Origin: Rhabdornis inornatus
Lineage: Eukaryota > Chordata > Aves > Passeriformes > Rhabdornithidae
DNA: 64,000 nucleotides
NCBI GenBank assembly: GCA_013397075.1
Contig: VWZS01005944.1
Location: forward strand, 124,001-188,000
Direction of reading: 5' to 3'
In this document: positions 22,717 to 36,300 of the stretch, piece by piece
How the letters are laid out: the number at the start of each line of letters is the position of its first letter
Position numbering within the stretch: position 1 is the stretch's first letter
Translations under genes and position numbers: made by a program
The notes under the pieces: model-generated
The model's input: the letters and a program-made list of their open reading frames with translations, nothing else
Databases searched by the model: none
What the model was told of the DNA's origin: nothing

Positions 22717-22842
22717 CTTGATTTCCCTGATGGATGCCTCTGTGTCAGCTGAGATGGACGTGTCCCCACTGCCTCTCCGTGAAGAAGTCCCGCCCAGAGA
22801 AGCCAAGGTAGCTGCTGATAAACTTGACACAGTTCGTGCTCC
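22717..22842 (-). CDS. LRRFIP1: LRRFIP1 exon: SSLSAATLASLGGTSSRRGSG segment
   Basis: Forty-two codons, phase 0, with acceptor ATTGTAG and donor GTGAGG. The peptide contains ATLASLGGTSSRRGSGDTS followed by ISADTEASIREIK, a hallmark block of LRRFIP1 and LRRFIP2. RRGSG is a good PKA-type site. The last 13 residues start the helix that becomes the coiled coil (residues about 218-230 of the windowed protein). It is highly conserved as recalled from mammals. Confidence 0.97.
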
Positions 22843-23598
22843 CTACAATCACACAGATCAACTGCTTAGAACTTTCTTTTCCAGATAAATCATGGGTTTG
22901 TAGCTTTCCCTTTTTCTATTTTTTTATTACATACATTAAACCAGTCCCTGCACTTCTAAATTATGCACTTCTGATTAAAATCAAATTTTCTAAGAAGTAA
23001 AAAATCAAGATTTAACAAGGGAAACTAATGAGAAAAGGCAGATCAAAAGTATTTAAATAATACTGAAATAGGAGTTTGCATAATTTAGCTTCTAACTATT
23101 AATTCTCAATTGGGGAAAGTCTTTAGGGTCTAGTATCAGCCTGCCAAACATTTTCAAAACTTGCAATAATACACTCTGTGAAAGCTTTGGAAGCTGCTTT
23201 CCTTTATGGATATTTATTTACTCTGCAGCAATGGCCACATGAACTGTTCAACTGTACTCAGGGTTAATGTAGTAGCCTCCTCTTTTATGATGATGATTTA
23301 TTTATTTTTACATCAATAACTTAGGTCTTATAACTAAGATCTAATAAACAGTGTTTGCGTGACTTAGCCTAAAGCAGTTTCAGCCAACTGCTGTTGAAGG
23401 TCAGCTACTTAACATGGAGTAAGCAGGGGCTGAAAAGTTCATCTTCAAAAATGCTGCAGAGCAGAAGGCTCCAGAAATTCAAATTTTTGCCTCACAATGG
23501 ATTTTATGGGAGATTTCTGTACACTCATGGCAAGCTCTACCCACCAAAAAGAACGAACAAAGCACTGTTGTTAGAATAATTGATAAGATCCTTCTTAC
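22843..23598 (-). other. Intron, nothing recognised
   Basis: A 756-bp AT-rich intron; no element recognised. Confidence 0.8.
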
Positions 23599-23631
23599 CT
23601 TCTCAAAGTCTTTTTCTGGCCTTTCCTCAAT
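23599..23631 (-). CDS. LRRFIP1: LRRFIP1 exon: IEERPEKDFEK
   Basis: Eleven codons encode IEERPEKDFEK, corresponding to mammalian VEERPEKDFTEK. The acceptor is TTTACAG and the donor is GTAAGA, both phase 0. This constant exon is the acceptor for the variable linker cassettes and leads into the Ser-rich segment just before the coiled coil. It is too short to be seen as an open frame by itself, but the peptide match is distinctive. Confidence 0.93.
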
Positions 23632-26600
23632 CTGTAAAAGAGAGATTGAGAGGGAATCATTAATAGAATCAATAAAGGGTATGAGAAAGCAGTAATATAC
23701 CAGAAATGCCACCACATCCTCCCTGTCCCAAAAAAGCACGGTACCAAGTTAGACTTGAAATCTAAAGCTTCAAACCTGTGGTTTGAATATTTGAGTATTT
23801 GAATATTATATTCCCCTCTCAAGACAAACAGGGACTGCAACTTCAAGCAAAGATCCTAGACTAACAAAACTGACCCTCAAGTCAAACATCAGGGATCAGT
23901 TCAAAGTCTAAATAAATGGCTCTTTTAGGGTTTCAGTACTTGACTGCAATTTATTAATTTACAAGAGAGATCCTGTACCAAAACTAGTCTAGAAGAACCC
24001 AAACAGTGAGAAAGTAGCATTTAGGAGGACAGAAAATTACCATGGATGCAGACAGCTGAAGGGTTTAAAAGTTACAGAATATCTCCATCTAAAATGGAAC
24101 TAAGTGTAAAAAATACTGAATGAAATTAAAAACTCAGCAGAACTCAACAAAACCTGAATTCTTCTTGGAATATTCAGCAAAGTCAATATGGTTTCCCAAA
24201 AGACTCCTAGAAAATTAATGTCTTCCCCAGACCAAGAAGAGCCTAATTGCCAAAGGGAATAGTGTGTTTGAAACTACTGGAAAAACAATCAGGATAGAAC
24301 TGATTCAGGGGAAGGCAGGGCATAATTGATGTTAAGTTGATAATTTCCATTGAAAACACACTCAAAACCTACATCTCTTTCTAATCAGTACACATTTGGC
24401 ACAGTTTAGAGTTTTTTCCTTTTATTCTATAGAAAAATATGGGGATAATCTCACTCATTATTCTTTATATTACCTATGTTACCCTATTAAAAAAAAAATC
24501 TCAGAACTGTGAGGCACCTGTTCCAAATCAGCTTTTTACACTGAAATGTCACAGCTAAAACTCCCTATGAATTAGCACCAAGGAAACTTAAGTCTGAGGC
24601 TTCAAAGTAAAATAAGCCAGACTTAAAGCACTAGATCTAAACTTGCGAAGACACTGAATACATAAAATATTTAGGCAAAAACCCCTCAAATCTCTGAATT
24701 TGGAGGCAGTAAGAGAGGGTCATTAATGAAGGCAGACAATTTAGCTCAGACCCAATGAACAAGATGGACTGAATTGTGCAAACAGCTTTTTCTTTTCATG
24801 CCAGACAGCTCCAAGTGCTGGATTTGGCAGCCTTCTAGCCCAGCCAAACACTGTGGTGTTGTTTATCAAGACAGCTGTGGCAGTGTCAATAATGGCATGT
24901 GACAAAAGATTTGTGTGTGCACACACATCTACCTCTGGAAATCTGTGTACATGCTTTGCAAAATCTATCTTACAGGACACTACTCAAAATACTTATTTTC
25001 CTTCAGCCATTTGCACAATGGCCTCTATTTTCTGGAACAAAGTGCAATCTCAGTTTTTAGCAAAATAAAGAAGGGAGAAAATATTGATATTGTTTTAATG
25101 ATGCATCACATGAGTCAAATAAAAGCTTTTTCCATTTACAAAGGGGAATGTTTGAGACAATGTGGTGAGAGACATGACTGCAGTGAGTGTTTCTACTCAG
25201 AGCACTCATAACCACACCTGGGAAGCCTGCTACACCTTTATTGCAAAACTATCTTAAATAATTACCTGGTGGGGCATAATCTCTAATAATGACAGCTATT
25301 AAGTAACATCTAAAATTGAGCTGGTCAAGAAAACAAACGAGATTTCATCTTCCCTAGTGATGCCCTTGCACACATCCACTTGGTGCCATGAATGTCAAAC
25401 TCAGAGCAGTTTCTCCTCAAAACCAGTAACTATCCCAAACAATTTGTTTAAATATTTATTAACACATAAAAACTCAATCAATTTCGAGAAAAGCCAGTTC
25501 CTCATACCAAAATAACATCCTTACATTACACAGATGCCTCCTGCTACATGACACTTTCCTAAGCAAAAAGCCAGTTTGAAACAAGCAGCATTTAATTTTA
25601 CGGTTACACAGCAGTGATGCACCAAAACCTGTCTTGTAGAAAGAGAGAAACCTATTTGAGATTAATATTTTATACAGCTTTCATCGTGCTTATGTTTAGA
25701 TTAATGTATTCACAGTATCCTTTAAAAAGAAACATTTTTCCTAAAGGAATCAGCCACCAGAGGGACCTCCAGTTTCCCAGCCTTCACCCAGTCACCTCCA
25801 AACCCTCTGGCAGTTGATTCAGCAAGAAATGAAACAGAGAAAGGTCAAGAGAGAAATGTTTACGTTTATTCAAAGTTGTACAGAATTCTTGCCCAAAACA
25901 CTTAGCTTCTGTGTCAGCATTCAGTCAAGAACACTGCAATTATTAAATAGGCTGAAAACAATTTCTTTACCTTCACAAGTACTCAGCACAGCCCTTCATA
26001 AAAATATCCTGGCTTTGGGACTTTTCCACACACAAACAGAAAGGATTAACAGAATACTTGCCAGAAAAGGAAATTTAAAGAGGGATTTAAATGCTACCTT
26101 TAATTTACACAACAGTACATTTTTCATTTGCACAAGGGTATGGGTTTGTCTCTAATCACAGATTATCTTCCTCTTCACTAACAACTGGGGCAATTTGTAC
26201 TTCAGTGCATAAAAAAGCAGGAAAAGGAAGTAATTTTCTGAGGAACTCCAGCACGCACATCTTTGTTTTGGCTGCTCTCTGCAAACTAAGTGCAGTGGGA
26301 TCAGAGTTCAGCCCCTTCTGACAGCAATTTCAGAATAAATCCAGAACCACATTACAAAAATGTCAGCAATATCAGAGCTCACCACAGCTGGAAACATAAC
26401 GTGAGCAAGATCACCCCACAAGCCTTTATATGGGAAAAGTGCCTGTTTTCCACAGATTAAAAGGGTTAAGCCTTTTAGGGTGAAGCTTGCTGTCACCAGT
26501 GGAGTGTCCAGGGCAAAATGAGTCCCTGCAGCACCACCACAGAGCATCCAACCAAACAAACACCTAGTGCAAGTACAGGGATCTTAAAATCAATGACTGG

Positions 26601-29600
26601 GGCACAGTTTCCAGCTTCCAGGCTCCTAAACAAAGGCAGGGAAGGGAAGCCTGGAACTCTTCTGCCTGTGCCATGTCCCATGCTTGGGTATCAGAACAAC
26701 TTCAGTTTTCAGGACGTGGCTGTCACTGCTCAGCTCCAGCTCAGATATTGCATTTAGCTCAACTTCCTCATGAAAGCAAGGGGGCTTTTTAGGTGACAAA
26801 TCAAATTAAGATCATTTCCTGCCCTTAAAGTAGCACAGCACAGCTGGAAATGGAAATTCAGCCCACAGCAGAGAAAAGTTGTTAGGCTAGAGTCTAACAC
26901 AGGATGGTATCTACAAAATCCAGAATTAAAGAGAAGAAAAGAGGTACTGCAGTCAGTACAATCCCTCCTACAACCCCAATCTTACCAGTTTGATCAGCTG
27001 GGCTAGGGCAGGCAGTAAGAGAGTTCTGAGAGCCACCTTAACTCCAGCAATTAGCAACAAGTCTTTCAAAGTCAGCAGGAGAAAACCACTGCTGAAATTT
27101 GTCAGGTCTGAAGAGGGTTTGTGAGAAGAATCTTCTCTCAGGAATGAGTGCTATGCCAAACGTCACTGCCTAAACAAACTTATCAGTCCCAGAAATGCAA
27201 GTTAGCACTGCAGCAAATCCTCACTCCAGAGGGGCCCAAAGCACATCCAGACTGTCAGAGGCAGGGCTAGGATACAACCAACCCTAAACTTGCAGGTTGA
27301 GCGAAGGCAAAGCTTCTTAAGTGCCTCCACCAAAATTAAGTCTGTCAGTGTCTTAATTTTATTTCTGAGAACAAGTTAAGCTTCTGCCAGTGATGTTCAC
27401 AACTGGGCACTGACACATGACCTGGACATGGACACGCTGGGAATGAGAGGCTGCAGAGCAGCAGGGATCTGGAAGTCTTGGTCCATGGCCAGCTGGATCT
27501 GAGCCAGCAGTGCCCTGGAGCCAGGAGGGACATCCCTGTCCTGGGACATCCCAACCAGGCCAGGGAGGGGATTGTCCTGCTCTGCTCTAGGCTAGGATGG
27601 CCTCACCTCCAGTGCCGGGGGCAGTTTTAGATAAGAAAGATCTAAAGCTGTTTTAGAGACCTCCAAAGGAGGGACAGAAGATGGGGAAGGGTCTGGAGGG
27701 GCTGTACAAGGAGCAGCTGAGAGAACTTGGTTTGTTCAGCTGGAGCAGAGGAGAGACTGAGGGCAGAGCTCAGCATCTTCCTTCCCTGGGGCAGCTCCCA
27801 GGTGCTCTCTGTGACAGGGACAGGACCCAGGGATGGCTGGAGCTGTGTCAGGGCAGGCTCAGGCTGGAGATCAGGAAAGGTTCTTCCCCCAGAGGGTGCT
27901 GGGCACTGCCCAGCCCCCCCAGGAAACGGGCATGGCCCCAGAGCTCCAGGAGTGTTTGGACACTGCTCTCAGGGATGCACAGCGTGGGATTTTTGGGGTG
28001 TCTGTGCAGGGCAGGAGTTGGATCAATGATCCCTGTGGGTCCCTTCCAGCTCAGGATATTCCACAGCCCTGTGTGTGCTCAGCCTGAACTCTGCTTGTGT
28101 TGCTGCCTGAGCCTCCACAAGAAGGGAGAGAGCCAGGATTAACCACCATTATCTCAGCCTAACAAAACCTGCCCTCTCCTCTTGTTTTGCCTGCTTTGCC
28201 CTACAGAGCCTTCAGACAAATACTACTGCATCCTCAGTCTGTTTCAGATTTAGAAAGAATTGCTTTTCACTAGTAGTTCCTTAATTTAGAAAAGAAAAAT
28301 GACAAAACTTCTGCAACTCATATTAAAAGCCCAGCTCTGCCAAACCATGCTGAGAGCTCAGGCCCATCTGTACAGAAATATCTGATGTTTGCTCTCAGTA
28401 GTTTTAAGATCTGTACTTCATGTGAGGATGGTTTAATATTAAACAACGTATTTGCATATCTGCAGTAACTGCAAGGACAGTAGATATTACCAGTGGGGAT
28501 AACATGAAAAATGTTTAAGAAAAATAAACAAACAGCAAACTTCATTCAGATACAGTGAATTCTTAAAATAACTACAAAGACAAATACTCACACATTGTGT
28601 TTAACTATCTTCCTGCCTTTGACTGTATTGCCAACATGGTAACACAAATGAGAACACAAGCTAGCAAAGCTGTGCACAGTAGGAAAACCACTGCAGAAAA
28701 ACTACTGCTGCTTTTTGCTCACTGTTCAGTGAACAGTGACAGAAGGGGGGAAAACAAAACTCTGAGAAAACAATTTCAGAGCTGCAGTGACAAGCTGTTA
28801 TATGCTTTAATTTAGAAAGTTCCATGGAATCATTCTCCACTCTCAAGTACCTGACTGAAAACGCTACCAGAACACTTTGAAGCCTGTCAGTAAAAGTGAT
28901 CCCTCACTCTGAGCTACAGGAAAGCAATGTCTGTTTAATACAGAAAAAAATGTATTATAATCACAAGGTGCTGCTGGACTGACTCTGTGTAGCAATAAGA
29001 ACTTTTAGGATCAGCTGGACTCACTATGACATTAACTCTCTGCTCTTCAAGACGACAGAGAGAAGGGAAGCTCTTCACAGCAGGCAATACACCACTAATT
29101 ACAACAAAAAAAGGTAATTTAAGGAGTGCCTGCTGTCTCCCTGCAGAGCAGATTAGGCTTCATGCTGACACAGCAAAACATCTCCAGCCACTTGCATACC
29201 AAGAGGCCAAAGTGTAAGCAGGGAATTTAAAATAAAAAACCTCCCTTGCACCTCCCAGCATCTCATGATTCCTGTAAGCAACTTGCAGGAATGACTCAGT
29301 TGGCACACAGAAAACACCTAATGGAAATCAACTGCAGTGGGTACCCATTTCTTATTACCCTGACAGAATTGTAATGGAATCCCTGTTTCTTCTGATTAAT
29401 TTTTGCTTTGGGGGTAATTGAAATTCAGTTTCATTTAAGTTGTATTACTAATGTAAGTTATATTCTGCAAGAACTCATAGCTCAGGGACTCAGGTTCAGG
29501 GGCTAATTAAAACATTGATTTATTTATAGCTCACCAGCTGCCATGTATTATCTGATGAAAATCCCTCTGTTTTCTAATAATTTTAAAAAGTGAATGTACT

Positions 29601-30390
29601 CAAAACTTTCGAGCACGCAGCTCTGTTGTATCAGCTTTCAAATGGCAGACTACAAAATTCACTCTCTGTGGCAAATTAATGCTATTATATTTTAGTTTAC
29701 TGTAAGCTGCATGTTGCAGCTCTCTCTGCAAGACATCCTACTGCACTCAGCAGCTGTCTGCATGCTCGGAAATAAATCAGAAAGATAACCAGAGCTGGAA
29801 ACAGCTACAGAGAGGAACAGCCACAGAGAGAAAGCATTAAAAAAACTGAAGGCAGAAACCCCTTAAAAGCAGGGCATGGACAAGCTATAGCTTGTGCTGG
29901 GTGCTCCTTATCCTTCTAGCACCTCACCATGCTAAAGATACAGTGCCTGGCACTCTACAGTCCCACAGAGATGCTCAAATCCAACCTCTGGAGAGCCCTG
30001 CAGCTTTGCACCAAAACACTGCTCGCTGGAGAGAAACTGAACTGCTTGAATGCTGCAGTAAGATTTGGGGTTTCCTGCTCTCCCACTTCCATCAACAGCC
30101 CAGTCTTTTCCACAGTAACCTTGCTGTGCTTTATTCTCCATATAAAGCAAATATTGCATTGTCATGAGAGTCCAAAGTATACTTTCTGTTGTAAAAACAC
30201 GCATCTGCATAGAAATCAATGCAGTTTTGCAATTTCTCCTGTGGCTTCTTTGTCTTAAGCACTGCCCAGAAGGTCCAATTAATACTTAAGAAACTGCCTC
30301 ATGAAAGACAGTCACTTTTCTGTACCAAAAAAACCTTCAGGAAGAGAGGAATGAAAGAGTTGAGGGTCAAAGAGAAATAGAGAAGCTCAC
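23632..30390 (-). other. 6.8-kb intron with one CR1 copy
   Basis: It separates the variable linker cassettes from the constant EERPEKDF exon. Apart from the CR1 copy at about 27410-28075 I recognise nothing. The longest open frame (27681-28142, plus) lies inside that CR1 copy. Confidence 0.75.
27410..28075 (+). mobile_element. CR1 LINE fragment, forward, about 660 bp
   Basis: A 5'-truncated CR1 copy recognisable through CCAGCAGTGCCCTGG, GGGATTGTCCTGCTCTGCTC, CAAAGGAGGGACAG-AAGATG, GTTCTTCCCCCAGAGGGT and the tail GGGTCCCTTCCAGCTCAGGA. Its 3' end lies near the TATTCCA at 28060. It is inserted opposite to LRRFIP1 transcription. The left limit is approximate. Confidence 0.9.
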
Positions 30391-30468
30391 CACTGGACTG
30401 GCCCGAGCAGAGCTGGCTCTGGAGGATGCCCGAGATCCTGAACCAAGGTAGCAGCTGTACTCAGAAGG
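30391..30468 (-). CDS. LRRFIP1: LRRFIP1 cassette exon: SEYSCYLGSGSRASSRASS
   Basis: Twenty-six codons encode P, then SEYSCYLGSGSRASSRASS, then ARASPV. The phrase is familiar from mammalian LRRFIP1, where it precedes VEERPEKDF. The acceptor is GCTGCAG and the donor is GTGAGC, both phase 0. Four Arg-x-Ser-type repeats make this a low-complexity basic and serine linker, probably disordered. The downstream intron is the 6.8-kb one carrying a CR1 copy. Confidence 0.93.
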
Positions 30469-33290
30469 CTGCAGCAGGAAAACCAGGAACAGCAGGCAGA
30501 GAAAAGAGAAAGGTGTCAGAACTGGGAAGGGAAGCAGGAGAGGATGTAGAGCATCACATCTGAAATTAGTTCAAGAGACGGTTACACGCAGCTGGACAAA
30601 GGAACAGCAGTGAAAGTCACAGAATTGTTAATTTGAAAATTAAGGAAAGCAGTAATTCCACTGGCAGTTCAAGCAGAGTTTTCACTCAATTCTTAAAATA
30701 CTAATCATTTATTTATGTCTCTTCCAGGTTCCAGTGACAAATAAACAATTCAGTTTCTCTACAAAAGGCTCCATCCTACTACTTTCCAAGAGCTTTGGGG
30801 CTCTCTGATGAATTGCTTTCCCATGTTCCCAACATTGTGCACATATAAAAGAAATTTGTGCTCTGCAGGCCAAAGGAAGAAACATCCATCTATGTGGGGA
30901 TTAAAGTAAAAACTGAGGCCAGCTCAGAGACTGAGTCTCTCTCCTGGTTTTCCAGCACCCACAGTCCCCATCTCCTGCCAAAGAAAGTCTTCTAGTTTTT
31001 TTTTTAAAAGGAAACATCTAAGCAAAGATGCAGGACAGGGCTGGCTGGTTGCTGACAAGGACAAATAACGTGTCTATGCTGTTTTATTTCCAGAGGTTCT
31101 AATGCAGTGGAAATGGAGCAGGGAAATGAAAGTTTAAAGCATCAAGGAAACAGAACTAGAACTTACTCTGAGGTGATTAGGACTGTTTCTCAGACACAAA
31201 CACACAGAAATCTGAAGAATTATCATATTTTGGAGATACTGTGGGTTTTTTAAATTTTTTTTTACTAAGTCACCTGGCCACTACAGGAATTCCTGGACAC
31301 TTTAGCTTTACAGAAACAGCCAGGCCTTCACCAAGCCACTGCAGGGCTGCTCCAACATCATTAGTCACAGGAACAAAGCAGCACAGCATCACCTGCAAAT
31401 TAAGCTTGTAGCACTAATAAATGGTGAGAGGGTAAGCTGGAAATAACCCCAGCTAGAACACAAGCACAGGGTCAGCCACTGACCACAAAACATCCCGTGC
31501 AAGGTGCACAGTGAGCCCAGGGGCACGGCAGTGTCCTTGGATGCACCTGGAGTGTCCAGAGGAGCTCTGGCTGCCCCATCCCTGCAATGTTCAGTGTTGG
31601 ACAGGCCTTGGAGCAACCTGGGATAGTGGGAGGTGACCCTGCCCAGGGGAGGGGGTGGGAACACGGTGGCTTTTAATGTCCCTTCCAACCCCAACCATTC
31701 TGGGACTCTTTGTCTTATCTTCATTTCAGAGGTGAGAAAATGCACGATATAAAACTGCTGCACACTGTTTACAACTATTGCCAATCACACAATAACTCCT
31801 AACTTAAAGACAAAAAGCACTGAAGTAAAAATAGAGATTTTATGTGGTCACCACAGTGTTTTATGTTTAACAAAAGAAGGGTTTAGAACAAATTTGAAAC
31901 GCATGACAAGGAAAAAGTTTTAACTACTGCTGAGTCCCATATTAATGTTTCCAGGCCCTATTTATTCCACAGTTGCTCCCTGTACATTCTGACTATGGAA
32001 GTAAGTGACCAAGTCCACTTTCAGCTTCATCCCCTGCATCCACCTGATGTTCCAAAAACATTTTTTGGGAGCAGCCACCCAAGGTGACACTCCCTGTCCA
32101 TGTTAAAAGTGCTGCAAGGTTCAGAGGCATTAAAACAACCACAGTTAAAACTCTCCCATTACTCCAGGCAGCAGGAACTGGAAATGCTGGCTTACACACA
32201 AACACCTGTGGCTCAGGGTGGGATGGGGATGGAGGGAGGGGAAAGCACCAGTGTTTTAGTCACTGTTCCCCGCTGATGCCATTGACAGCCCATGAAAGAT
32301 TTGCAAACAGGTTTTGGGCTGTAAATTATTTCTCACAGCTGTGAATCAGTGGGATGGCAAGAGGATGGCACAGCCCTTGAAGGACTAGCAGGTGCTTAGT
32401 AAGCATTCTTGAGAGTGTTTCCTCCTCCAAGCTAATAAAAATGTGATCTTTAAAGGCAACATAACACCAGTGCTGTGTCTTTTCACTCTTATGGCCTTAG
32501 ATGGTGGTTATTTGTTTGCTGGGGGTTTTTTGGTTGGTTGGGTTTTGCTCTCAACACTGAAGGGGAGGAGTGGCAGAATAAGCAGTGGGCCCACAGAGGA
32601 GAATTTAAAAATCTAAAGAGATTGGCTGGTTTGTTTGCTTTTTTCCCCAGGTGGACGCAACAGCAGCAGATGGACTGCCTGGCCCAAACCCTCACAGAGG
32701 AGAAGAGGTGAAGGCATTTTCTGCCTTTTAATCTGCAAACAGACTCCTGGAGTTTCTCTTTTTTGAAAGGAAAGAACTTAGACGGTCATTCCTTATACTG
32801 TTGTTCCCCATCCATGACAGAGCCCTCCACTCTCAGGAACACACATTTTGGAAGCACTGTCACATATATATGAACATAAAATATATTTGAATATAAATCC
32901 AAGAAACAAAACCAAGCAAGCTGTATATTCACAAAAATCACTTATTTCACACTGCTTATGTGGTTTTAAACCTGATTTTTAAATTTTTGGCTGATTTTTT
33001 TTTTCAACCTTATATTTTTCTCAGTTTTGACAAGAACTATTAAGTCTCAGGGAGGGAAAAGACTTCATGTAAGGTGTTTTATCTGCAAACCAAGCGCAAG
33101 GCAGAACTAGATTCCCTGTCCCACATTTCCCATTGATGGGAACTCGTTCCTTCATGGAAGCTGGTGGGAATGGTGCTCCCACTGCTGCTGCCTACAGCAG
33201 CAGACCCTGGATGTCACAGAGCTCCTGTGAAATGTTCCTCAGCCTGGTAAAGGACAGGGGCAGAGCAGGGAAAAGCAGAAAAGCTCTTAC
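30469..33290 (-). other. 2.8-kb intron with one CR1 fragment
   Basis: It holds the CR1 fragment near 31545-31711 and otherwise unrecognised AT-rich DNA. Confidence 0.75.
31545..31711 (+). mobile_element. CR1 LINE 3' fragment, forward
   Basis: Phrases of the passerine CR1 3' end are present: TTGGAGCAACCTGGGATAGT, GGAGGTGACCCTGCCCAGG and CCCTTCCAACCCCAACCATT, ending in CTGGGACTCT. It is about 170 bp, strongly 5'-truncated. Confidence 0.85.
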
Positions 33291-33356
33291 AGCACGGGAA
33301 CTGGGGGCACTATAGCGCCGGCTCCCGCTGTACACGCTCTCCTCGTACACAGACGC
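33291..33356 (-). CDS. LRRFIP1: LRRFIP1 cassette exon with SRRYSAPSSRA
   Basis: Twenty-two codons, phase 0, with acceptor TTGTAG and donor GTAAGA. The peptide runs ASVYEESVYSGS and then RRYSAPSSRA, like the YTGSRR-SAPSSRA cassette of the family. Residues 13-18 of the exon read R-R-Y-S-A-P and fit a 14-3-3-type Arg-x-x-Ser-x-Pro motif, if phosphorylated. The exon is locally CpG-rich. It joins in frame to the SEYSCYLGSGS exon. Confidence 0.9.
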
Positions 33357-36300
33357 CTACAATTCAAACACAGAGTCAGCACAGGAATGAGCACAGGCAC
33401 AAATCCACCCAGGACACGTGGCAGGAGCAGGATGGGCAAGGACAGGCACAGGGACGTCTTCTGTGTGCAACCACAAGCAGCATGCAAGGGGAGATCCATC
33501 GTGCAAGGTCTGACACAGCCCCGAGGCCAAAACACCCCATGCATTTCTAACCCTTCTCCCAGGGCTTCAATCAGCTTTAATTCAACACTCTGCCTATCCT
33601 CAAATTGCTACATCAATTCTTAAACTGTGCCCATCTTTTTCACCTTCTTTGCTGGTGCTGGCAGCGAGAGGAAAAAACTCCCACCTGATGAGCTTTGCTT
33701 ACCAGCTGGTCTAGTAAATCAATAAAATTGGAGGAAAATGCATATTTTATTATTCCTCAGAAATACGGCTCAGGAAACACAAGGGGAGAAGGAAACTCTA
33801 CCTTTGAGAGTACCTTTGTGCTCCTTTGAGTTAGCTTTGAGAAAAAAATTCTGAGAAGCTCATTTTAAACAAGAGGGCAGGAATTCGTCTAAAAAAAATT
33901 TGTGAACAGATTTTTGTTAGTTGTTAAGCAACCAGCAAGAAGTGATGTTGCCTCTCTGTCCTGCTCCTGGAAATACACCAAGGAACACAACTCTCTCCAC
34001 ATGGACACGACACCCGTGGCAGCATCACAACCCCATGAGCACAGTCCCAACAAGAATTAAAGGAAGGATCAGCAAATCCAGGTGTGCACAAACAGCATCA
34101 CACACACACAGGTGGCATTCAGATGGATGGGACACCAGGGGCGAGACACAAGCACCCAAGAGGAATTACAGACAGCATGTGCATGGCTGGGGGTGAGTGG
34201 CTCTGGTGTGGGTGCTCAGAGCATCAGCACAACAAACCCTGTAACTCCTGGCTGGTAGGGCATCGCTGTACAGCAGGGAGGGCTGAGGGAGACAAGCACA
34301 ACACTTTTTGGTTTGGCAGAGTAAATGGAACAAAAAAAAGGTGCCTACAGCAGAATTAACCCTCTTGCTGAGAGATTAGGATCACTACACGACAACAGAA
34401 GGAAACCCAGTACAGAGAGTATTAGCCATCTGCCCCATGAAAGCATTAGATCTCAGCTCCCAAAGACTAAGAATACCAATCAGACACGTGCATTTCCTAC
34501 AGGAAGGGAGGACACAACACTATGCAAAAGCAAAACAGCATAATTTAATTTTAGGTTGTTAAGCTGTTATTGTCTCCTACACATTTGTGTACAGGAGCCA
34601 GAAAGGGGGTTTCTCTTCACTTCAACCAAAGCCAGAAAAAGCTACACAAAAGCGCTTCAACATACACACTGTAAGTGTTTCACACAGCTTTAAGAGCATC
34701 TCCTCTGTGTTTTATTATCCACAAATGCAGAGAAAACCCAACTAATTCAGGAAAAAATTACAAGGGCTTCAATCAGAGCAGCCTGAAACAAGTGTTAGTG
34801 ACCATCCCCTTAAACAAACCCAGAGCACTCGCTGTGTCTGGCAGAACTGGGTGCAAGAGAGGCTCCAGCAGTGATCCCCAGCCCGGGGCTTGAGGCCAGG
34901 TCCTGCTGCCAGTGCCCCATCCACACCCCAGGTAGGACCTGGAGCACTGCTGGAGCTCTGCTGGCACTGGGCTGGCTGAGCTCTGCCACACACAGGGGAC
35001 AATCCAACCTCCAGCTTCACTGATGTTCTTCCAGCACTCTGAGAATTTGCTTCTCTGTAATTTCGTGTCGTGCAGACTGGATTGCCTCAAGCTCACCAGA
35101 ATGACATGCTGCTTCAAACAGAGAACTTCAGGTAATTAAGATTTCCCTTATCTTTCCAGGGCAATTGAGGCCAATGGCAGACAAGGAAAGGGAGGAGCAG
35201 CAAAGGAAAAGCAATTGTGCTCATTTGAAAACAGTTTTCCATTACTCATTCCAATCTTAAAAGGTCTGATTTGTTTGGGGGTAAAGTTTCACTAAAAAGA
35301 GCCACAGAGACTCTTGACAATTGGTCCACATTGATTCCGAAGTACAAGAGGTTGTATTATCCAAACAAAAATCCAAGCCAGGTGAAGCCAGAGGGCAACA
35401 GACCCAATTTCCATTTTGGGAAGAAAGTTGAGATGTGGAAGCATAGCTGCTGTTGGGGAGACTCAGGTCAGAGTAGTATGAAGCCTGCATTAAAAAAAAA
35501 CAAACCAAAAACCTCCTTGAGAACTCAGTTTCATTCTTTATTCCTTTAAATGGGAAGCAAAAAGTAAATTAGGTGATTACAAACTGCAAAGCAGTCACAG
35601 ATATAAAAAGAGAGAACTGCATTAAAGCTGTGAGGTTGTATGAAACTTGTGGGACCTTTGAAGCACTGGAAAAATGCACTGGTGAGAAAGCTGGTCAGCT
35701 TCCTCCTGAGATCCTGAGGAGTTTGTGTCCTGTAAGCTACATCCCCAGGAGAAGGGGAGATCCTGGGAGATGGAGAGCAAAGGCAGGGACCAAAACTGCT
35801 GACTGTGCCCAGCAGGAATGTGAGCAACACACTGTCAGATATGGCAGGACTGAGAAGGGAGAAAACTCTTCTCTAAGTGAGATTATGCACATTAAACACT
35901 TTCTCTAAATTAAACACCTTCTTTCCCTGCTTCTTGCCTTGCATCCAGTCATGCCTGCACTTTTGGTCCACTTAGGGGATCTTACTGAGGAATGGTGGTC
36001 CTGAAAGATCTCATGCCTTCACCTCCTTTGCTACTCTCCTTCTACACCCATTCCCTGACACCTTTCCTCCCCAAACGTTTCTCATGGGGGTCTAGAACAG
36101 CCAAAGGCTCTCTGCTTTCAGCAGTCAGCTCCTCACAAACCCTAACTCATCCTTGCTTCACCGCTGTGGTCCATGGAGGTGTTCATTTCCTCACAAAGGA
36201 GGGAGATCTGTGACAAATTAAAGAAATTTGTTTTCTTCTGTCACTGCGAGCAAACAGACATTTAGATACGACACAATACTCACAGGTACAGGCTGAGGGC

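Noticed and set aside
4075..22842. Assignment to LRRFIP2 instead of LRRFIP1
   Set aside because: The terminal exon reads ALDKTEELEVSNGHLVK rather than the LRRFIP2 version, and the acidic alternative exon is specific to LRRFIP1.
27681..28142. A 153-codon plus-strand open frame
   Set aside because: It is inside a CR1 3' fragment and does not match an intact reverse transcriptase; CR1 tails often stay open by chance.
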